A stretch of 64,000 nucleotides of DNA from Chloroflexota bacterium (GCA_020849725.1 JADLAZ010000091.1:1-64000), one strand, 5' to 3'; numbered from the stretch's first letter, positions 25,655-34,877 are shown. Translations and numbers: made by a program. The notes: generated by a model not told the origin, from the letters alone.

Positions 25655-26593
25655 CTAGACCTCCTTCAGCGCGCCGGCGGTCAACCCACGGACGAACTGG
25701 CGCTGCATGAGCATCAAGACGACGATCAGGGGCAGGCCCATCATCACCGACGCCGCGCCAATCATGTTGAAGGCGGTGGTGATGGACGTCATTTGGCGGA
25801 CCAGTCCGACGCTGGCGGTGTACTTCGATTGAGTCTCCAGGATGATTGAGGCGAATCCGTATTCGCCCCAGAAGGCCATGAAGCCAAGTAGAGCGATGGT
25901 GACGATGCCGGTCTTGGCGAGTGGTATCGTGATGTACCACATGACCTGTGGCAGTGAGCACCCGTCAATGCGGGCCGATTCCTCCAGTTCGATGGGGATG
26001 GTCCGAATGAAGCCAGTGGCTAACCAGGTCGCAACCGGGATGTGGAAAGCGGTGTAGATGACGATCAGCGCCAGCAGGCTATCCTGCAAGCTGAGACGAT
26101 TGACCAGAAAGTAGATGGGGACGAAGAGCGAGGGGCCGGGGAACATCTGGCCGACCAACAACAGCGTGAGCATCGCCATCGCACCCGGGAAGTGGAAGCG
26201 CGCAAAGCCATACCCCGCGAGCGCGCCGATGATCGTCGCCAGGATCGCCGGGATAGTCGAGACATAAATACTATTCATAACGTATAGATACCAAAACTGC
26301 AATTCGCGGGTGCGATCGACAGCGCCGGGGGTCAGGAGTTGAATGTACTTTTCGATCGTCGGCTGGGCTGGGATGTATTGTGGTGGGACTGCCCAGACTG
26401 CGTCATCTGCCTTGAATGAGGTGTCGAGCAACCACAGATTCGGGAAGGTGACAGCGGTAAAGATGATCAGCCCGACCACGGTGGCGAACGTGCCGGTCAC
26501 CACGCGGCGAACGAGGGCACTGCGGTGAGCCTGATTGATGGCGGCCTCGCGCGCCGCCTCAGCACCCGGGGATACCAGGCTGGTCTCACGCAT
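25655..26593 (-). CDS. Sugar ABC transporter permease (MalG type)
   Basis: This 312-residue inner-membrane protein has six predicted helices. The ABC-permease EAA loop reads ELEESARIDGCSLPQVMWY with the following P-L-A. An early, short N-terminal tail precedes the first helix (VGLIIFTAVTFPNLW), and the mid-region GYGFARFHFPG is typical of the MalG/CUT1 branch. It lies 3 bases after its MalF-type partner and 6 bases before the aldolase gene. The two permeases form the channel of an importer fed by the binding protein at 27675-29123. No ATPase gene is nearby, so a shared MsmX/UgpC-type ATPase must be encoded elsewhere. Confidence 0.94.
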   Translation of the reverse strand: MRETSLVSPGAEAAREAAINQAHRSALVRRVVTGTFATVVGLIIFTAVTFPNLWLLDTSFKADDAVWAVPPQYIPAQPTIEKYIQLLTPGAVDRTRELQFWYLYVMNSIYVSTIPAILATIIGALAGYGFARFHFPGAMAMLTLLLVGQMFPGPSLFVPIYFLVNRLSLQDSLLALIVIYTAFHIPVATWLATGFIRTIPIELEESARIDGCSLPQVMWYITIPLAKTGIVTIALLGFMAFWGEYGFASIILETQSKYTASVGLVRQMTSITTAFNMIGAASVMMGLPLIVVLMLMQRQFVRGLTAGALKEV

Positions 26594-26596
26594 TGC

Positions 26597-27475
26597 TCAT
26601 GCCCTCCACGTCTTGCGCAGCACGACCAGATAGCCGACGCTCGCTGCCAGCAAGATCAGGAAGTTGATGACTGACAGCGCCGATGATAGGCCAAATCGGA
26701 ACGAAGTGAATCCGACCTGATAGATATAGGTCGACAGGATCTCACTGGCGTTGGCCGGTCCACCACGCGTCGAACCCCAAACTGTGACCAAGTCATTCAT
26801 GCTGGAGATCAGCGTCAGGATACCGATGATCGTCAACGTGTAGCTGAGGGACGGCAGGACGACATGGCGGAAGCGTTGCCAGGTGTTGGCGCCATCAATC
26901 GTCGCCGCCTCTAGGAGGCTGGTCGGGATCGCCTGCACTGCGGCTGAGATGACTAGCGCGGCAAAGGGAAGATGGCGCCAGACGGCGATCACCACCAGCG
27001 CGTAGATGACCAAACCAGGCGTACCCAGCCAGGCGATACCCTTGTCGATGACGCCGATCTTCTTGAGCAGGTCGTTGATAACACCCAATTCGGCGTGATA
27101 CATCCACTGCCAGGCCGCGACGGCGACGACGCCCGGCAGCACCCAGGGGATGAGGATGCTGGCGCGCAGCAGCCGGTTGATGACGAAATTGAAGCTCAGG
27201 AAGTAGCCGACCCCTAAGCCGAACAGCAGCGTTAGCGCGGTATTCGCGGTCACCCAGATGATGGTATTCTGCACCACCTGGCCTATAAGCGGGTCGGCGA
27301 GAATTCGCTCGTAGGACTCCAGGCCGACAAAGTCGCTGCGCCGCGTCAACAAGCTGGTATTGGTGAAGCTGAGCCGAACGACCTCGATGACAGGGTAGAT
27401 AATGAAGGCGAGTACCATCGCCATGGCAGGGAAGACAAGAGCGTATCCGAACCAGTCCTGCCGCCGCAATCGCAT
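26597..27475 (-). CDS. Sugar ABC transporter permease (MalF type)
   Basis: This 292-residue membrane protein has six helices (first FGYALVFPAMAMVLAFIIY) and an EAA loop reading SLLEAATIDGANTWQRFRH then VLPSL. This is the CUT1 MalF branch. GAGGTAG precedes ATG 27475. It follows the solute-binding protein gene across a 199-base gap containing a stable hairpin, and directly precedes the MalG-type partner. It forms half of the translocation pore. Confidence 0.94.
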   Translation of the reverse strand: MRLRRQDWFGYALVFPAMAMVLAFIIYPVIEVVRLSFTNTSLLTRRSDFVGLESYERILADPLIGQVVQNTIIWVTANTALTLLFGLGVGYFLSFNFVINRLLRASILIPWVLPGVVAVAAWQWMYHAELGVINDLLKKIGVIDKGIAWLGTPGLVIYALVVIAVWRHLPFAALVISAAVQAIPTSLLEAATIDGANTWQRFRHVVLPSLSYTLTIIGILTLISSMNDLVTVWGSTRGGPANASEILSTYIYQVGFTSFRFGLSSALSVINFLILLAASVGYLVVLRKTWRA

Positions 27476-27636
27476 ATAGTTCTACCTCGCGTTCTGCCCA
27501 TACCTGTCCGTGCGGCTCGTCTCGTTCCTGGAATGGCGCCAGGCCTCTGCTGCGTCCGCCTGGCGTGCGTGCTTCGGCTGCGGTTGGCAACCGAACGCAC
27601 TACACCGGGCAGCAGCCTGTGCTCGGGTGGCGCAAC

Positions 27637-27665
27637 GGCACGGGACGCTCGGGGCACCCCGTGCC
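27637..27665 (-). terminator. Intercistronic stem-loop after the binding-protein gene
   Basis: GGCACGGG (27637-27644) pairs perfectly with CCCGTGCC (27658-27665) around a 13-base GC-rich loop. It lies just downstream of the binding-protein stop codon on the minus strand. No T-run follows, so full termination is unlikely. Such hairpins after binding-protein genes typically protect the 5' message and lower the output of the permease genes behind them. Confidence 0.5.
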
Positions 27666-27674
27666 GAACGGTTC

Positions 27675-29123
27675 TTACAGACCCTTGAACTCATCGACGA
27701 TGGCTTGGGAGCGCTTCTGGGCGGCGGCCAGCGCTTCCTTGGGACTCTGCTTGCCGAGAATCGCCTGCTGCATCGCCGTCGACAGCGTCTTCTCGGCCTC
27801 CGTTAGACCTGGGAAGGCCGGCATCGGCAGGGCGCCGTCGAACATCTTGTTGTTGTCCTTGTAAAGCTTGTACCAATCCGGATAGGTCTTCTTGAAGACA
27901 TCGGTCTCCCAGTTCGCCTTGAGCCCCGGCACCCGACCGCGAACCGCCGAGCCATCCCAGCCGGCCTGCGTCGCTGGCCGCGACCAGAATTCGATGTACT
28001 TCAGCGCCGCCTCGCGCTGCTGTGTCAGAGCGGAGACGAAGAAGGCTGCCGTTGGCGTCATGATCTGCGAGGCTGGTTTGAAGGAGCCCGTCGGCTTCGG
28101 CGTCTGGCGTGGGAAAAGCGTCAGCCCGACCGGCATCGCCTCGCGGGTTGGGTTCCCCTGGGAGAAGGCGCCTGGATACGAGAGTGATACCCACATCGCC
28201 GCCTTGCCCTCGAAGAAGAGCGTGCCTGACTGGGCAAAGCTTGTGTCGGTGACGCCCTGCGGCACCGACTTGTCGTTGACCAGATCGACGAACAACTTCA
28301 GCGGATCGATGAAGCCGGGATCGTCGAGCATGACCTTACGGCCGGTCTCGTCTACCCACCGGCCGCCATTGGCGTAGGCGATGCCCTCGAAGGTGTTGGC
28401 GTCATTGGTATGGGACGAGGCGGAGATGGTGATGCCGGCCACATTGTCCTTGGTGCATTTCCGAGCTGCCTCACGCACTTCGTCCCAGGTCTCCGGCACT
28501 TTGGTGATGCCGGCGTCCTCAAGCATCTTTCGGTTATAGGTCAGGAAGGTGCCGGTATCGACGTAGGGTGCGATGCCATAGAACTTGCCCTTGTAGACGG
28601 TCGTCTCCCAGATCTCGGGGATGTAGTCCGGCTTCAGCTTGGCGGCCAGCCCTTTGTCGAGATCGTCGTAGGGGGTAATGATGCCAATAGCCGCCAAGTC
28701 AGGCAGGCTCTGACCATCGGCCAGCAGGATGTCGCCGAGACGCTTGGCCTGGAAGCCGGCTAGCATCTTCTCGCGCTTCACGGCCCAGTCGTTGTTGGTG
28801 TATTCGAGCTTGATGCCCGAGGCCTTCTCAAACTCGGCATTCCACTTCGGGAAGTATTCGAGTTCAGAATTCGCGCCGCCGAACTTCCAGACCACGAGCG
28901 GCCCGGTGGCGCTCGCCTTGGCTGGAGCAGTCGCCGCGGCCGGGGCGGTGGTCGGCTTGGCATCGGCGGTGGTGGCCGGCTTGGTCGGCTCGGCGGCTGG
29001 CTTGGCCGGCGCGGCCGTGGGCGCGGCGGGCGCGCCGCAGGCGCCGAGCATGATGCCGCTTACCAGCGCCAGCGAAGCGCCGGCAAACAGCGAGCGACGG
29101 CTGAGCATCGTGCCAGTCTTCAT
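27675..29123 (-). CDS. ABC transporter sugar-binding lipoprotein
   Basis: This 482-residue protein starts at ATG 29123 with AGGAGG 10 bases upstream; the frame runs further up without a site. A twin-Arg-containing signal peptide (MLSRRSLFAGASLALVSG) ends in the lipobox LGAC. About 45 residues of low-complexity Ala/Pro/Lys/Thr then tether the domain to the membrane. The mature part is a family 1 extracellular solute-binding domain (KFGGANSELEYFPKWNAEFEK, then GITISASSHTNDANTFEG and NKMFDGALPMPAFPGLTE). It captures the substrate, probably a sugar acid or oligosaccharide judging from the operon, and is the first gene of that operon. Confidence 0.93.
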   Translation of the reverse strand: MKTGTMLSRRSLFAGASLALVSGIMLGACGAPAAPTAAPAKPAAEPTKPATTADAKPTTAPAAATAPAKASATGPLVVWKFGGANSELEYFPKWNAEFEKASGIKLEYTNNDWAVKREKMLAGFQAKRLGDILLADGQSLPDLAAIGIITPYDDLDKGLAAKLKPDYIPEIWETTVYKGKFYGIAPYVDTGTFLTYNRKMLEDAGITKVPETWDEVREAARKCTKDNVAGITISASSHTNDANTFEGIAYANGGRWVDETGRKVMLDDPGFIDPLKLFVDLVNDKSVPQGVTDTSFAQSGTLFFEGKAAMWVSLSYPGAFSQGNPTREAMPVGLTLFPRQTPKPTGSFKPASQIMTPTAAFFVSALTQQREAALKYIEFWSRPATQAGWDGSAVRGRVPGLKANWETDVFKKTYPDWYKLYKDNNKMFDGALPMPAFPGLTEAEKTLSTAMQQAILGKQSPKEALAAAQKRSQAIVDEFKGL

Positions 29124-29552
29124 GCGGTGGTCCACCTCCTGAGTATGGGTGTCAATAGATGGTCGGCATCGACCTGGACGATACCGGACCCGCGGTTCCG
29201 CTATCGCACGCGAGGGCTGCCTTGCTTCGTCCCCCGGGAGTGGCCTCCTTTCACCGATCGGCATCAGGGTGTCACGAGTGACTCGGTGAAGGTGAACAGA
29301 CTGCGTGTGGCTGGAGACACCGATGGGCGCCGCCGAGCCGGCTCCGAGGTCGCCTCCCCGGGCAATAAGGTATGATCGTGCCCAGCCGCGGCGCTGGTTG
29401 ACAAACTGGCCCCTTGTCTCGCGTTGCCGTGGCTCGGATACTACAGGGACCAGGCCGACCGCCTCAAGCGATCGAGTCTCGCGGATCTCTCACATGTCTC
29501 TCATGCCGCTGGCGGGTCGCCTGTCGACCGTGGGCGCGGATGGAGGAAGCCG
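29124..29552. promoter_or_regulatory. Divergent intergenic region with candidate operator palindrome
   Basis: This gap of about 430 bases separates the minus-strand sugar-acid operon from the plus-strand response-regulator gene. It holds the palindrome GTCACGAGTGAC (29271-29282), placed where a repressor of the operon could bind, and a -10-like TATGAT (29371-29376) facing the regulator gene without a good -35. No open frame in it looks coding. The operator suggestion rests on symmetry and position only. Confidence 0.3.
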
Positions 29553-30773
29553 GTGAGCGTGCCCGAGACGGGGTTCGTTGACGCCGTGCGCGATGCGCTC
29601 CTGCATCTGTACGATGTTGGCTATCTGCAGAAGCAGCCGCTCCTGCCGCTCGTCGGCCAGCCGGCGCGAGGCGTGGCTGCCTCGGGTCCGCGGCTGCGCC
29701 AGGCGCTCCTGGACGCGATCGAGACCTTGACACCCGGCCCCGATGTGGCGGAGACCGCGCGTGCTTGGCGCCCACACCGCATCTTGGAACTGCGCTACAT
29801 CGACTGTTATGACGTCGCCGAGGTCATGGAGCAGGTATCGCTCAGCAGCGCTCAGTATCACCGAGAGCACCACCGCGCGCTCGCGATGCTGGCCGTGGTG
29901 CTGTGGGAGCAGTGGGGCGCCGCCAGCCGCTGGCCGGCGCTGGCGAGTGTGGCGCCGTCGCGGGTAGCGGCCGACGTGGACCCGGTGCGTCAGGAAGCTG
30001 AAGGATTACTGCATGATCGGCGCCCAGGCCCGGTAGATATTGCGCAGGTGGTCGAGGAGATCCGCCGACTGCTGCCGTCGCTCCAGGCCGGTCGGGGCGC
30101 CGCGTTCGCCTTTCACGTGCCGGCGGACCTGCCAGACGTCACCGCGGAACGAGTGGCCGTGCGGCAGGTGTTGCTGGTGCTGCTGGCGCATGCTGGGAAG
30201 GCCGTCACGCAGGGCGTCATCGACGTGCGCCTCGCCCGCCAGGCGCAGCGCGTGGTGATCACGATCTCTGGGCCATCGGCCGGCGCATTGGCGGAGCCGC
30301 TCGAGCAGGGCATGAGCGATTGCCGGCCCTTTGTGGAGGCGCTGCGCGGCTGGATGCGCTTCATCGCACCGGCCACCGACACGACCGTTTGGTCGATCGA
30401 GGTCGAGTTGCTCGCCCACCAGCGCCCGACACTGCTGGTGGTCGACAATAGCACTGACTTCGTGCGCCTCATCGAGGTGTATCTGACCGACACGGACTGG
30501 GAAGTCATCAGTGCGACGACTGTCGAGGACGCGATGCGCATCGCGCACGCGCGCAACCCCGAGGCTGTCCTCCTCGATGTCATCATCCCCGACCGCGATG
30601 GCTGGGACTTGCTGTTCGAGTTGCGCGGCCAGGCCGCGACTCTGGCGATCCCGGTCATCATCTGCTCGGTCTTGCAGGAGCCGGACATGGCGCTGGCGTT
30701 GGGGGCGACGGCCTATCTACAGAAGCCGGTCGACCAGACGCAGTTGTTGGCAGCGCTCAGACCATTTCATTAG
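29553..30773 (+). CDS. Atypical response regulator: sigma-r4-like N-terminus, degenerate ATPase domain, C-terminal receiver
   Basis: This 406-residue protein starts at GTG 29553 behind GGAGGA. Residues 1-130 include LHLYDVGYLQKQPLLPL and then LELRYIDCYDVAEVMEQVSLSSAQYHREHHRAL, which has the look of a sigma-70 region 4/ECF helix-turn-helix. The middle (about 165-285) resembles a HATPase domain lacking the G boxes. The C-terminal receiver domain has LVVDNS at strand 1, the phosphoacceptor Asp near 341 (AVLLDVIIPDRDGW) and the switch Lys in YLQKPVD. The order is inverted relative to ordinary regulators. It is convergent with the hybrid kinase at 30757-33024, its obvious partner, with the two 3' ends overlapping by 17 bases. 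Confidence 0.8.
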   Translation: MSVPETGFVDAVRDALLHLYDVGYLQKQPLLPLVGQPARGVAASGPRLRQALLDAIETLTPGPDVAETARAWRPHRILELRYIDCYDVAEVMEQVSLSSAQYHREHHRALAMLAVVLWEQWGAASRWPALASVAPSRVAADVDPVRQEAEGLLHDRRPGPVDIAQVVEEIRRLLPSLQAGRGAAFAFHVPADLPDVTAERVAVRQVLLVLLAHAGKAVTQGVIDVRLARQAQRVVITISGPSAGALAEPLEQGMSDCRPFVEALRGWMRFIAPATDTTVWSIEVELLAHQRPTLLVVDNSTDFVRLIEVYLTDTDWEVISATTVEDAMRIAHARNPEAVLLDVIIPDRDGWDLLFELRGQAATLAIPVIICSVLQEPDMALALGATAYLQKPVDQTQLLAALRPFH

Positions 30774-33024
30774 GTGTGGCGACCGCCGTGACCTCCTGCT
30801 GGTCAGGTGGGCGCTCTTCATTGCCAGCGCGGTTCGGGACAGCGGGCGACAACCGAGCCAGGATGGCGTCGACCAACTGGAGGAACTCCTCCGGTCGCAG
30901 GCCGTCGGGCTTGATGATTGAGACCGGTCCCCGGACCGGGAATTCGGCCAGGAGCCGATCCTTGGCTGAGATGATGATGATTGGCACACTGGCCAGGTTC
31001 GGATCGGCCCGCATCGCGGCTACGACATCGGTGCCGTCGAGGTCCGGTAGCGTCAGGTCGAGCAAGACGAGATCGGGCGGCTCGCTCGTCAGCGCCGCGA
31101 GGGCTGTCCGGCCGTCATGGGCCACGCGGACGGGCCGCGTGGGACGCAGCGGGCTGCCCTGCAACATCCGCTGCAGGAGCCGGACGAAGCGCCGGTCGTC
31201 ATCGACGATGAAGACTCGCTCGAGTGGCCCGGTCAGCCGCTGGAGCGCCGCGTGCAGGTCCGCCCGAGTCACCGGCTTGATGAGGTGGGCCAGGATGCCC
31301 CGCTCCAGCCCGAGGTAGGCGCCGCGTGGCAGCGGCGCTACGATAATCGGCACGGTCGGCTGATGGACAACCGTCGCGAGGGGCGCATCCGTCAAGATCG
31401 CGAAGGCGCTCATCTCGGCCGCCAGCGACTGTGCCGCCGGGAGGTCCGGCGCGCCGACGACCTGATAGGCGTTCAGGTGACGGCGGAGAAAATCGAGAAA
31501 CTGCGGATCCGGGTCGGTGACGACGAGACTGCGTTCGGCGTCATGCCGGCCGGTGGGGTGGGAAGCCGATGATGGACGCGGCGAGGTCAGCGCGGTTGCG
31601 CTGGCGAGGACCGGCAGGTCAAACCAGAAGGTCGTCCCCTGGCCGGCGGCACTGGTCGCGCCCAGGTGGCCCCCGTGCAATTCCACCAGCCGCCGGCTGA
31701 GGGGCAGCCCCAGCCCGATGCCGGTGTGCCGATCGGTCGTCGAGGGCGGCTCGCCGCCGTCGTGATAGAACTCCTCGAACACCCGCGTCAGGTGGTCCTC
31801 ACTGATGCCCTGGCCGGTATCGGTGACGGACACCCGGACCCAGCCATCCGTGAGCGCGGCCGCGACGGTGATTGAGCCGCGCTCGGTGAAACGGGCTGCG
31901 TTCGTCAGCAGATTGAGCAACACCTGGCGCAGGCGTAGGCGGTCAACGTGCAGCGTGGGCAGGCCCGGCACAACGGCGACCCGCAGGGTGAGCCCCTTGG
32001 TTTCGATGTAGGCGCGCACGATGGCGCAAGCGTCGCCGATGATGTCGCCAATATCGAGCGGCTCGCGGATGAGGGCGAGTCGATCCATGCCGACCCGGGC
32101 GAGATCGATGACGTCGTTGGTGAGGGTGAGGAGATGCTGGGCGCTGCGATAGATGGCGTGCAGGTCGCCGCGATACGCTACCGGCAGTGGCTCATGATAG
32201 CTCTCTGGCGCCATCAGGATCATCTCACTGAAGCCAATGATGAGATTGAGCGGCGTCCGCAGCTCGTGGCTGATGTTCGTGACGAACTCCGACTTGCCGC
32301 GCTCGGCAGCCTCGGCGGCCTTCCAGGCCAGTTCGAGCGAGGCGTTGGCGCGCTGGATCCGGTAGTAAGCGTAGTCCAATTGTTTGAGCGCCTGGACCAG
32401 CTCGGCGCGGTTGGCGCGCGCTTCTTGCGCGTGACGCCAGGCTTCGGCATGGCTGGCGGTGAGTGCCTCGGTGGCCGTTGTCAGCACCCGCCCGAGTGCC
32501 CAGGCGACGGCGGCGACCAGCAGGGACGCGAGACTCGCCCAGGCGAGCTGGTCGGGGCTGAGGAAGGCCAGTGGTCCCGTAGCCGACAGTGCTGCCAGCG
32601 CGCTCAGCAGGCTCGCCGCGAATAGCAGCCCAACGAATGGGTGCAGCAGGATCATCGCCGCGAGCGTCAGCGCCGGCACGAACACCAGCGCCACCGGCGT
32701 GCCGAACAACCAGCCGCCCATCGTCACCGACAGCGCGGCAGTGATCAGGAAGCCGGCCGGCGCCAGGCCGGGACGATGGCGCTGGAGTTGGAGGGTCAGA
32801 CCGAGACCCCCCATGACGACGATGAAGAGCATCCAGTGGCGGAGGCTGTGCTGGAAAACCGTGGCCGCGTCGCCATCGATGGGAATGCGCAGAATGTGCC
32901 AGATAACAAAGGCGATGGCAGTCCCCGAGAGGAGAAACCAGACGGTATCCTGGCGCAGGCCGGCGATCTCCCGCGCGAGGGTCGGCTGGTGCAAGCGCCG
33001 CCACCACAGCAGATGACTCCACAT
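30757..33024 (-). CDS. Hybrid sensor histidine kinase with two receiver domains
   Basis: This 755-residue protein has about six membrane helices in residues 28-180 (no extracytoplasmic domain, MASE-like) and a coiled linker. HisKA carries His253 (NISHELRTPL), and HATPase_c has LLNLLTNAARF, DTGQGISEDH and HTGIGLGLPLSRRL. The first receiver (about 510-620) has no clear phosphoacceptor Asp. The second is intact (VFIVDDDRRF, LVLLDLTLPDLDG, IIIISAKDR). It is convergent with the sigma-like/receiver protein, implying a phosphorelay between them. The input is probably sensed in or at the membrane. The degenerate first receiver may act as a protein-interaction domain. Confidence 0.9.
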   Translation of the reverse strand: MWSHLLWWRRLHQPTLAREIAGLRQDTVWFLLSGTAIAFVIWHILRIPIDGDAATVFQHSLRHWMLFIVVMGGLGLTLQLQRHRPGLAPAGFLITAALSVTMGGWLFGTPVALVFVPALTLAAMILLHPFVGLLFAASLLSALAALSATGPLAFLSPDQLAWASLASLLVAAVAWALGRVLTTATEALTASHAEAWRHAQEARANRAELVQALKQLDYAYYRIQRANASLELAWKAAEAAERGKSEFVTNISHELRTPLNLIIGFSEMILMAPESYHEPLPVAYRGDLHAIYRSAQHLLTLTNDVIDLARVGMDRLALIREPLDIGDIIGDACAIVRAYIETKGLTLRVAVVPGLPTLHVDRLRLRQVLLNLLTNAARFTERGSITVAAALTDGWVRVSVTDTGQGISEDHLTRVFEEFYHDGGEPPSTTDRHTGIGLGLPLSRRLVELHGGHLGATSAAGQGTTFWFDLPVLASATALTSPRPSSASHPTGRHDAERSLVVTDPDPQFLDFLRRHLNAYQVVGAPDLPAAQSLAAEMSAFAILTDAPLATVVHQPTVPIIVAPLPRGAYLGLERGILAHLIKPVTRADLHAALQRLTGPLERVFIVDDDRRFVRLLQRMLQGSPLRPTRPVRVAHDGRTALAALTSEPPDLVLLDLTLPDLDGTDVVAAMRADPNLASVPIIIISAKDRLLAEFPVRGPVSIIKPDGLRPEEFLQLVDAILARLSPAVPNRAGNEERPPDQQEVTAVATPNEMV

Positions 33025-33186
33025 CGGTGCTGTCTGTCCTCCGCTGATGCGAACCGCCGCACTGAGGCGTCCAGCTGCGATGCCGCCGGGTCAGCTCCCT
33101 GGCCGGCTCCGGTAGGCTGGGGGTGGAAACGCTGCGATTGTACCGGACCATGCTGGTGAGCAGCCGTGTGAGCCTGGCCCCGATGT

Positions 33187-33780
33187 CTACGGCTCAGCAC
33201 AGTCGTCGCCAGCGCCCGGCAGCGCCGCCCGCAGTCGAAATAGGTCGAGCGGCACGCCGGCGACGACCAGATAGGCGGCATCGGCCGCCGCCGCTAGCCG
33301 CTGGTTGGCCCGGCCCAGCAGGTCGGCAAAGACGCGCCCGAGCGGTGTCAGCGGCACCGGCGCCAGCCCGACCTCGTTGCTGACGACGATCAGGTCGGCG
33401 CCGGCCGCCGCCCGCCAGGCGAGCAGCACCGTGATCTCGGCTGCCAGCGCCGCCTCCGCCTCCTCGGCCGGTCGCGCATCACCGGCCGGCGTCAGCAGCA
33501 GGTTGCTCAGCAGCAGCCCGAGATCCTCCAACAGCACCACTGCCGGCGGCGGCTCAAGCGCCGCCAGCGCCGCCGCCACGCCGGTCGGGGCCTCGACGGT
33601 GCGCCAGCCAGCCGGTCGCCGGGCGCGGTGGTGGGCAATGCGGGCAACCATTTCGGCGTCGCCGGCCGTTGCCGTCGCGACATAGACGACGGCCGCGCCG
33701 CCGCGCGCGCGCGCCAGCCGCTCGGCCAGCCGCGACTTGCCGCTGCGAATGCCGCCCAGCACCAGTGTCAGCCCGGCCAT
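33187..33780 (-). CDS. cobU: Adenosylcobinamide kinase / adenosylcobinamide-phosphate guanylyltransferase
   Basis: This 197-residue bifunctional enzyme of nucleotide-loop assembly in cobalamin synthesis phosphorylates adenosylcobinamide and then attaches GMP. The start carries the P-loop LVLGGIRSGKSRLAE. It is followed by VVYVATATAGDAEMVARIAHHRARRP, containing the guanylylated His, then WRTVEAP, LLEDLG and VSNEVGLAPVPLTPLGRVF, all family hallmarks. No other cobalamin genes or B12 riboswitch are visible nearby, so it serves a dispersed pathway or salvage. It lies behind a strong stem-loop that separates it from the upstream gene. Confidence 0.96.
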   Translation of the reverse strand: MAGLTLVLGGIRSGKSRLAERLARARGGAAVVYVATATAGDAEMVARIAHHRARRPAGWRTVEAPTGVAAALAALEPPPAVVLLEDLGLLLSNLLLTPAGDARPAEEAEAALAAEITVLLAWRAAAGADLIVVSNEVGLAPVPLTPLGRVFADLLGRANQRLAAAADAAYLVVAGVPLDLFRLRAALPGAGDDCAEP

Positions 33781-33841
33781 GCGCCCTCCCGCGCCGGACT
33801 GTAGCAGCGCCGGGCCACGCGCGCATCTCCCCGGCCACGCA

Positions 33842-33884
33842 ACGCGAACCGGGGTCAGCCATCGGGGCTGGCCCCGGTTCGCGT
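33842..33884 (-). terminator. Strong stem-loop between the secreted-protein gene and cobU
   Basis: A 19-base arm at 33842-33860 (ACGCGAACCGGGGTCAGCC) pairs with 33866-33884 around the loop ATCGG; one pair is a G-T wobble. It starts 26 bases past the stop of the upstream minus-strand gene. It is very stable but is not followed by a T-run on either strand, as is common for terminators in GC-rich genomes. It probably ends the upstream transcript. Confidence 0.6.
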
Positions 33885-33910
33885 GGGGAGGGATGTGGGC
33901 GAAGATCAGA

Positions 33911-34684
33911 TCAGGCGTTGCCGCCCGGCTTGGCCGGCGCGTTCGGGCCTCCCGGCCGGTTACCGCGCGGGCCGGCGCCCGGACCCATCGTGCGGTCGAT
34001 CATCTGGTCGACGTGCTGCTTGAAGCGCTCCAGCATCTGGTCAGCCTGCGCCTGAGGCATCTTGTTGTCGGCCACCGCTTGCTTCAGCCGCGCCTCGACC
34101 TGCCCAATCAGGAAGGTCTTCAACTGCTCGCGCGTCTTGCCGTGCTCGGTCGCGATCGTGGCCAGGCTCTTGCCGGCGCGCAGCTCGGTCAGCAGTTGCT
34201 CCGGTGCGATGCCAAGGAAGTCGGCAACGACCTTGACGCCATCGCGCAGCCCGGCCAGCGCCGGACCGGGCCGCCCAGCCGGGCCGCCCGGCGTTCCCGG
34301 TGCGATCTTCGGCTGCCCACCCCGCCCGTGCGGCGGCAGGATCGGCCCCTGGCCCTGGTCGATGCGCTGCTTGATCTTGTCACCGGCTTCCTTGGAGATG
34401 CGGCCGGCGGCGACGGCCTCGTCGACCATCTCCTTGGCGACGTCCTTCATCGCCGTGGTCAGCTTGGCCGGATCGATACCGAGCTTGGCGGCCAGCTTGT
34501 TCGTGAAGTCCTGCCAGTGATTCGGCGCGGCCGCGCCAGGTGTCGCCGGCGCCGCCGCACCAGGGGTCGGCGTCGGCGGGGGCGTCTGCGCCAGCACGCC
34601 GCCGACGATGAGCGCGCTCGTCATCAGCACCGCTGTGGCGATCATGAGCAGGCCGCGCCAGCGGGTTCGAAGCGACGGGACCAT
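33911..34684 (-). CDS. Secreted helical protein with repeated 'LGI-x-x-(E/K)-L' modules
   Basis: This 257-residue exported protein has GGAGG upstream of ATG 34684, a signal peptide (residues 13-32, LLMIATAVLMTSALIVGGVLA) and a Pro/Thr/Ala linker. Two related helical modules follow: KLAAKLGIDPAKLTTAMKDV with a calcium-protein-like 'AGRISKEAGDKI', and VADFLGIAPEQLLTELRAGK with SLATIATEHGKTREQL. The C-terminus is Gly/Pro/Arg-rich and disordered. These modules occur in DUF2680-like secreted proteins of Firmicutes and Chloroflexota, whose function is unknown. A role in envelope stress or scaffolding is only a guess. Confidence 0.7.
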   Translation of the reverse strand: MVPSLRTRWRGLLMIATAVLMTSALIVGGVLAQTPPPTPTPGAAAPATPGAAAPNHWQDFTNKLAAKLGIDPAKLTTAMKDVAKEMVDEAVAAGRISKEAGDKIKQRIDQGQGPILPPHGRGGQPKIAPGTPGGPAGRPGPALAGLRDGVKVVADFLGIAPEQLLTELRAGKSLATIATEHGKTREQLKTFLIGQVEARLKQAVADNKMPQAQADQMLERFKQHVDQMIDRTMGPGAGPRGNRPGGPNAPAKPGGNA

Positions 34685-34877
34685 GAGTGTGCCTCCGTTG
34701 TCGTTGCGCCCGTGGCGCGGCTCGCCACCCGGCTGCTTGCGCCGGGACCAATCGCGACCGGCGCCCGTGGCGATCCGGTCTGCACCAAGTATAGGCCGGC
34801 TCTGTTAGCGATCGGCGGCCGGTCTGTAACCGCTGTGTAAACGGCGCGGGCCGGCGATGCCCACGGCGCGGTGAGCG

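Noticed and set aside
27637..27665. Full transcription terminator between the binding-protein and permease genes
   Set aside because: The hairpin is not followed by a T-run and the genes behind it need a promoter that I cannot find; partial attenuation or mRNA protection is more likely.
29148..29153. TTGACA on the minus strand just before the binding-protein gene as a -35 element
   Set aside because: It lies only about 25 bases from the start codon, so transcription would begin inside the coding region, and no -10 fits.
33781..33910. A cobalamin riboswitch upstream of cobU
   Set aside because: The region holds one simple 19-base hairpin and no B12-box-like conserved core or multi-helix arrangement.
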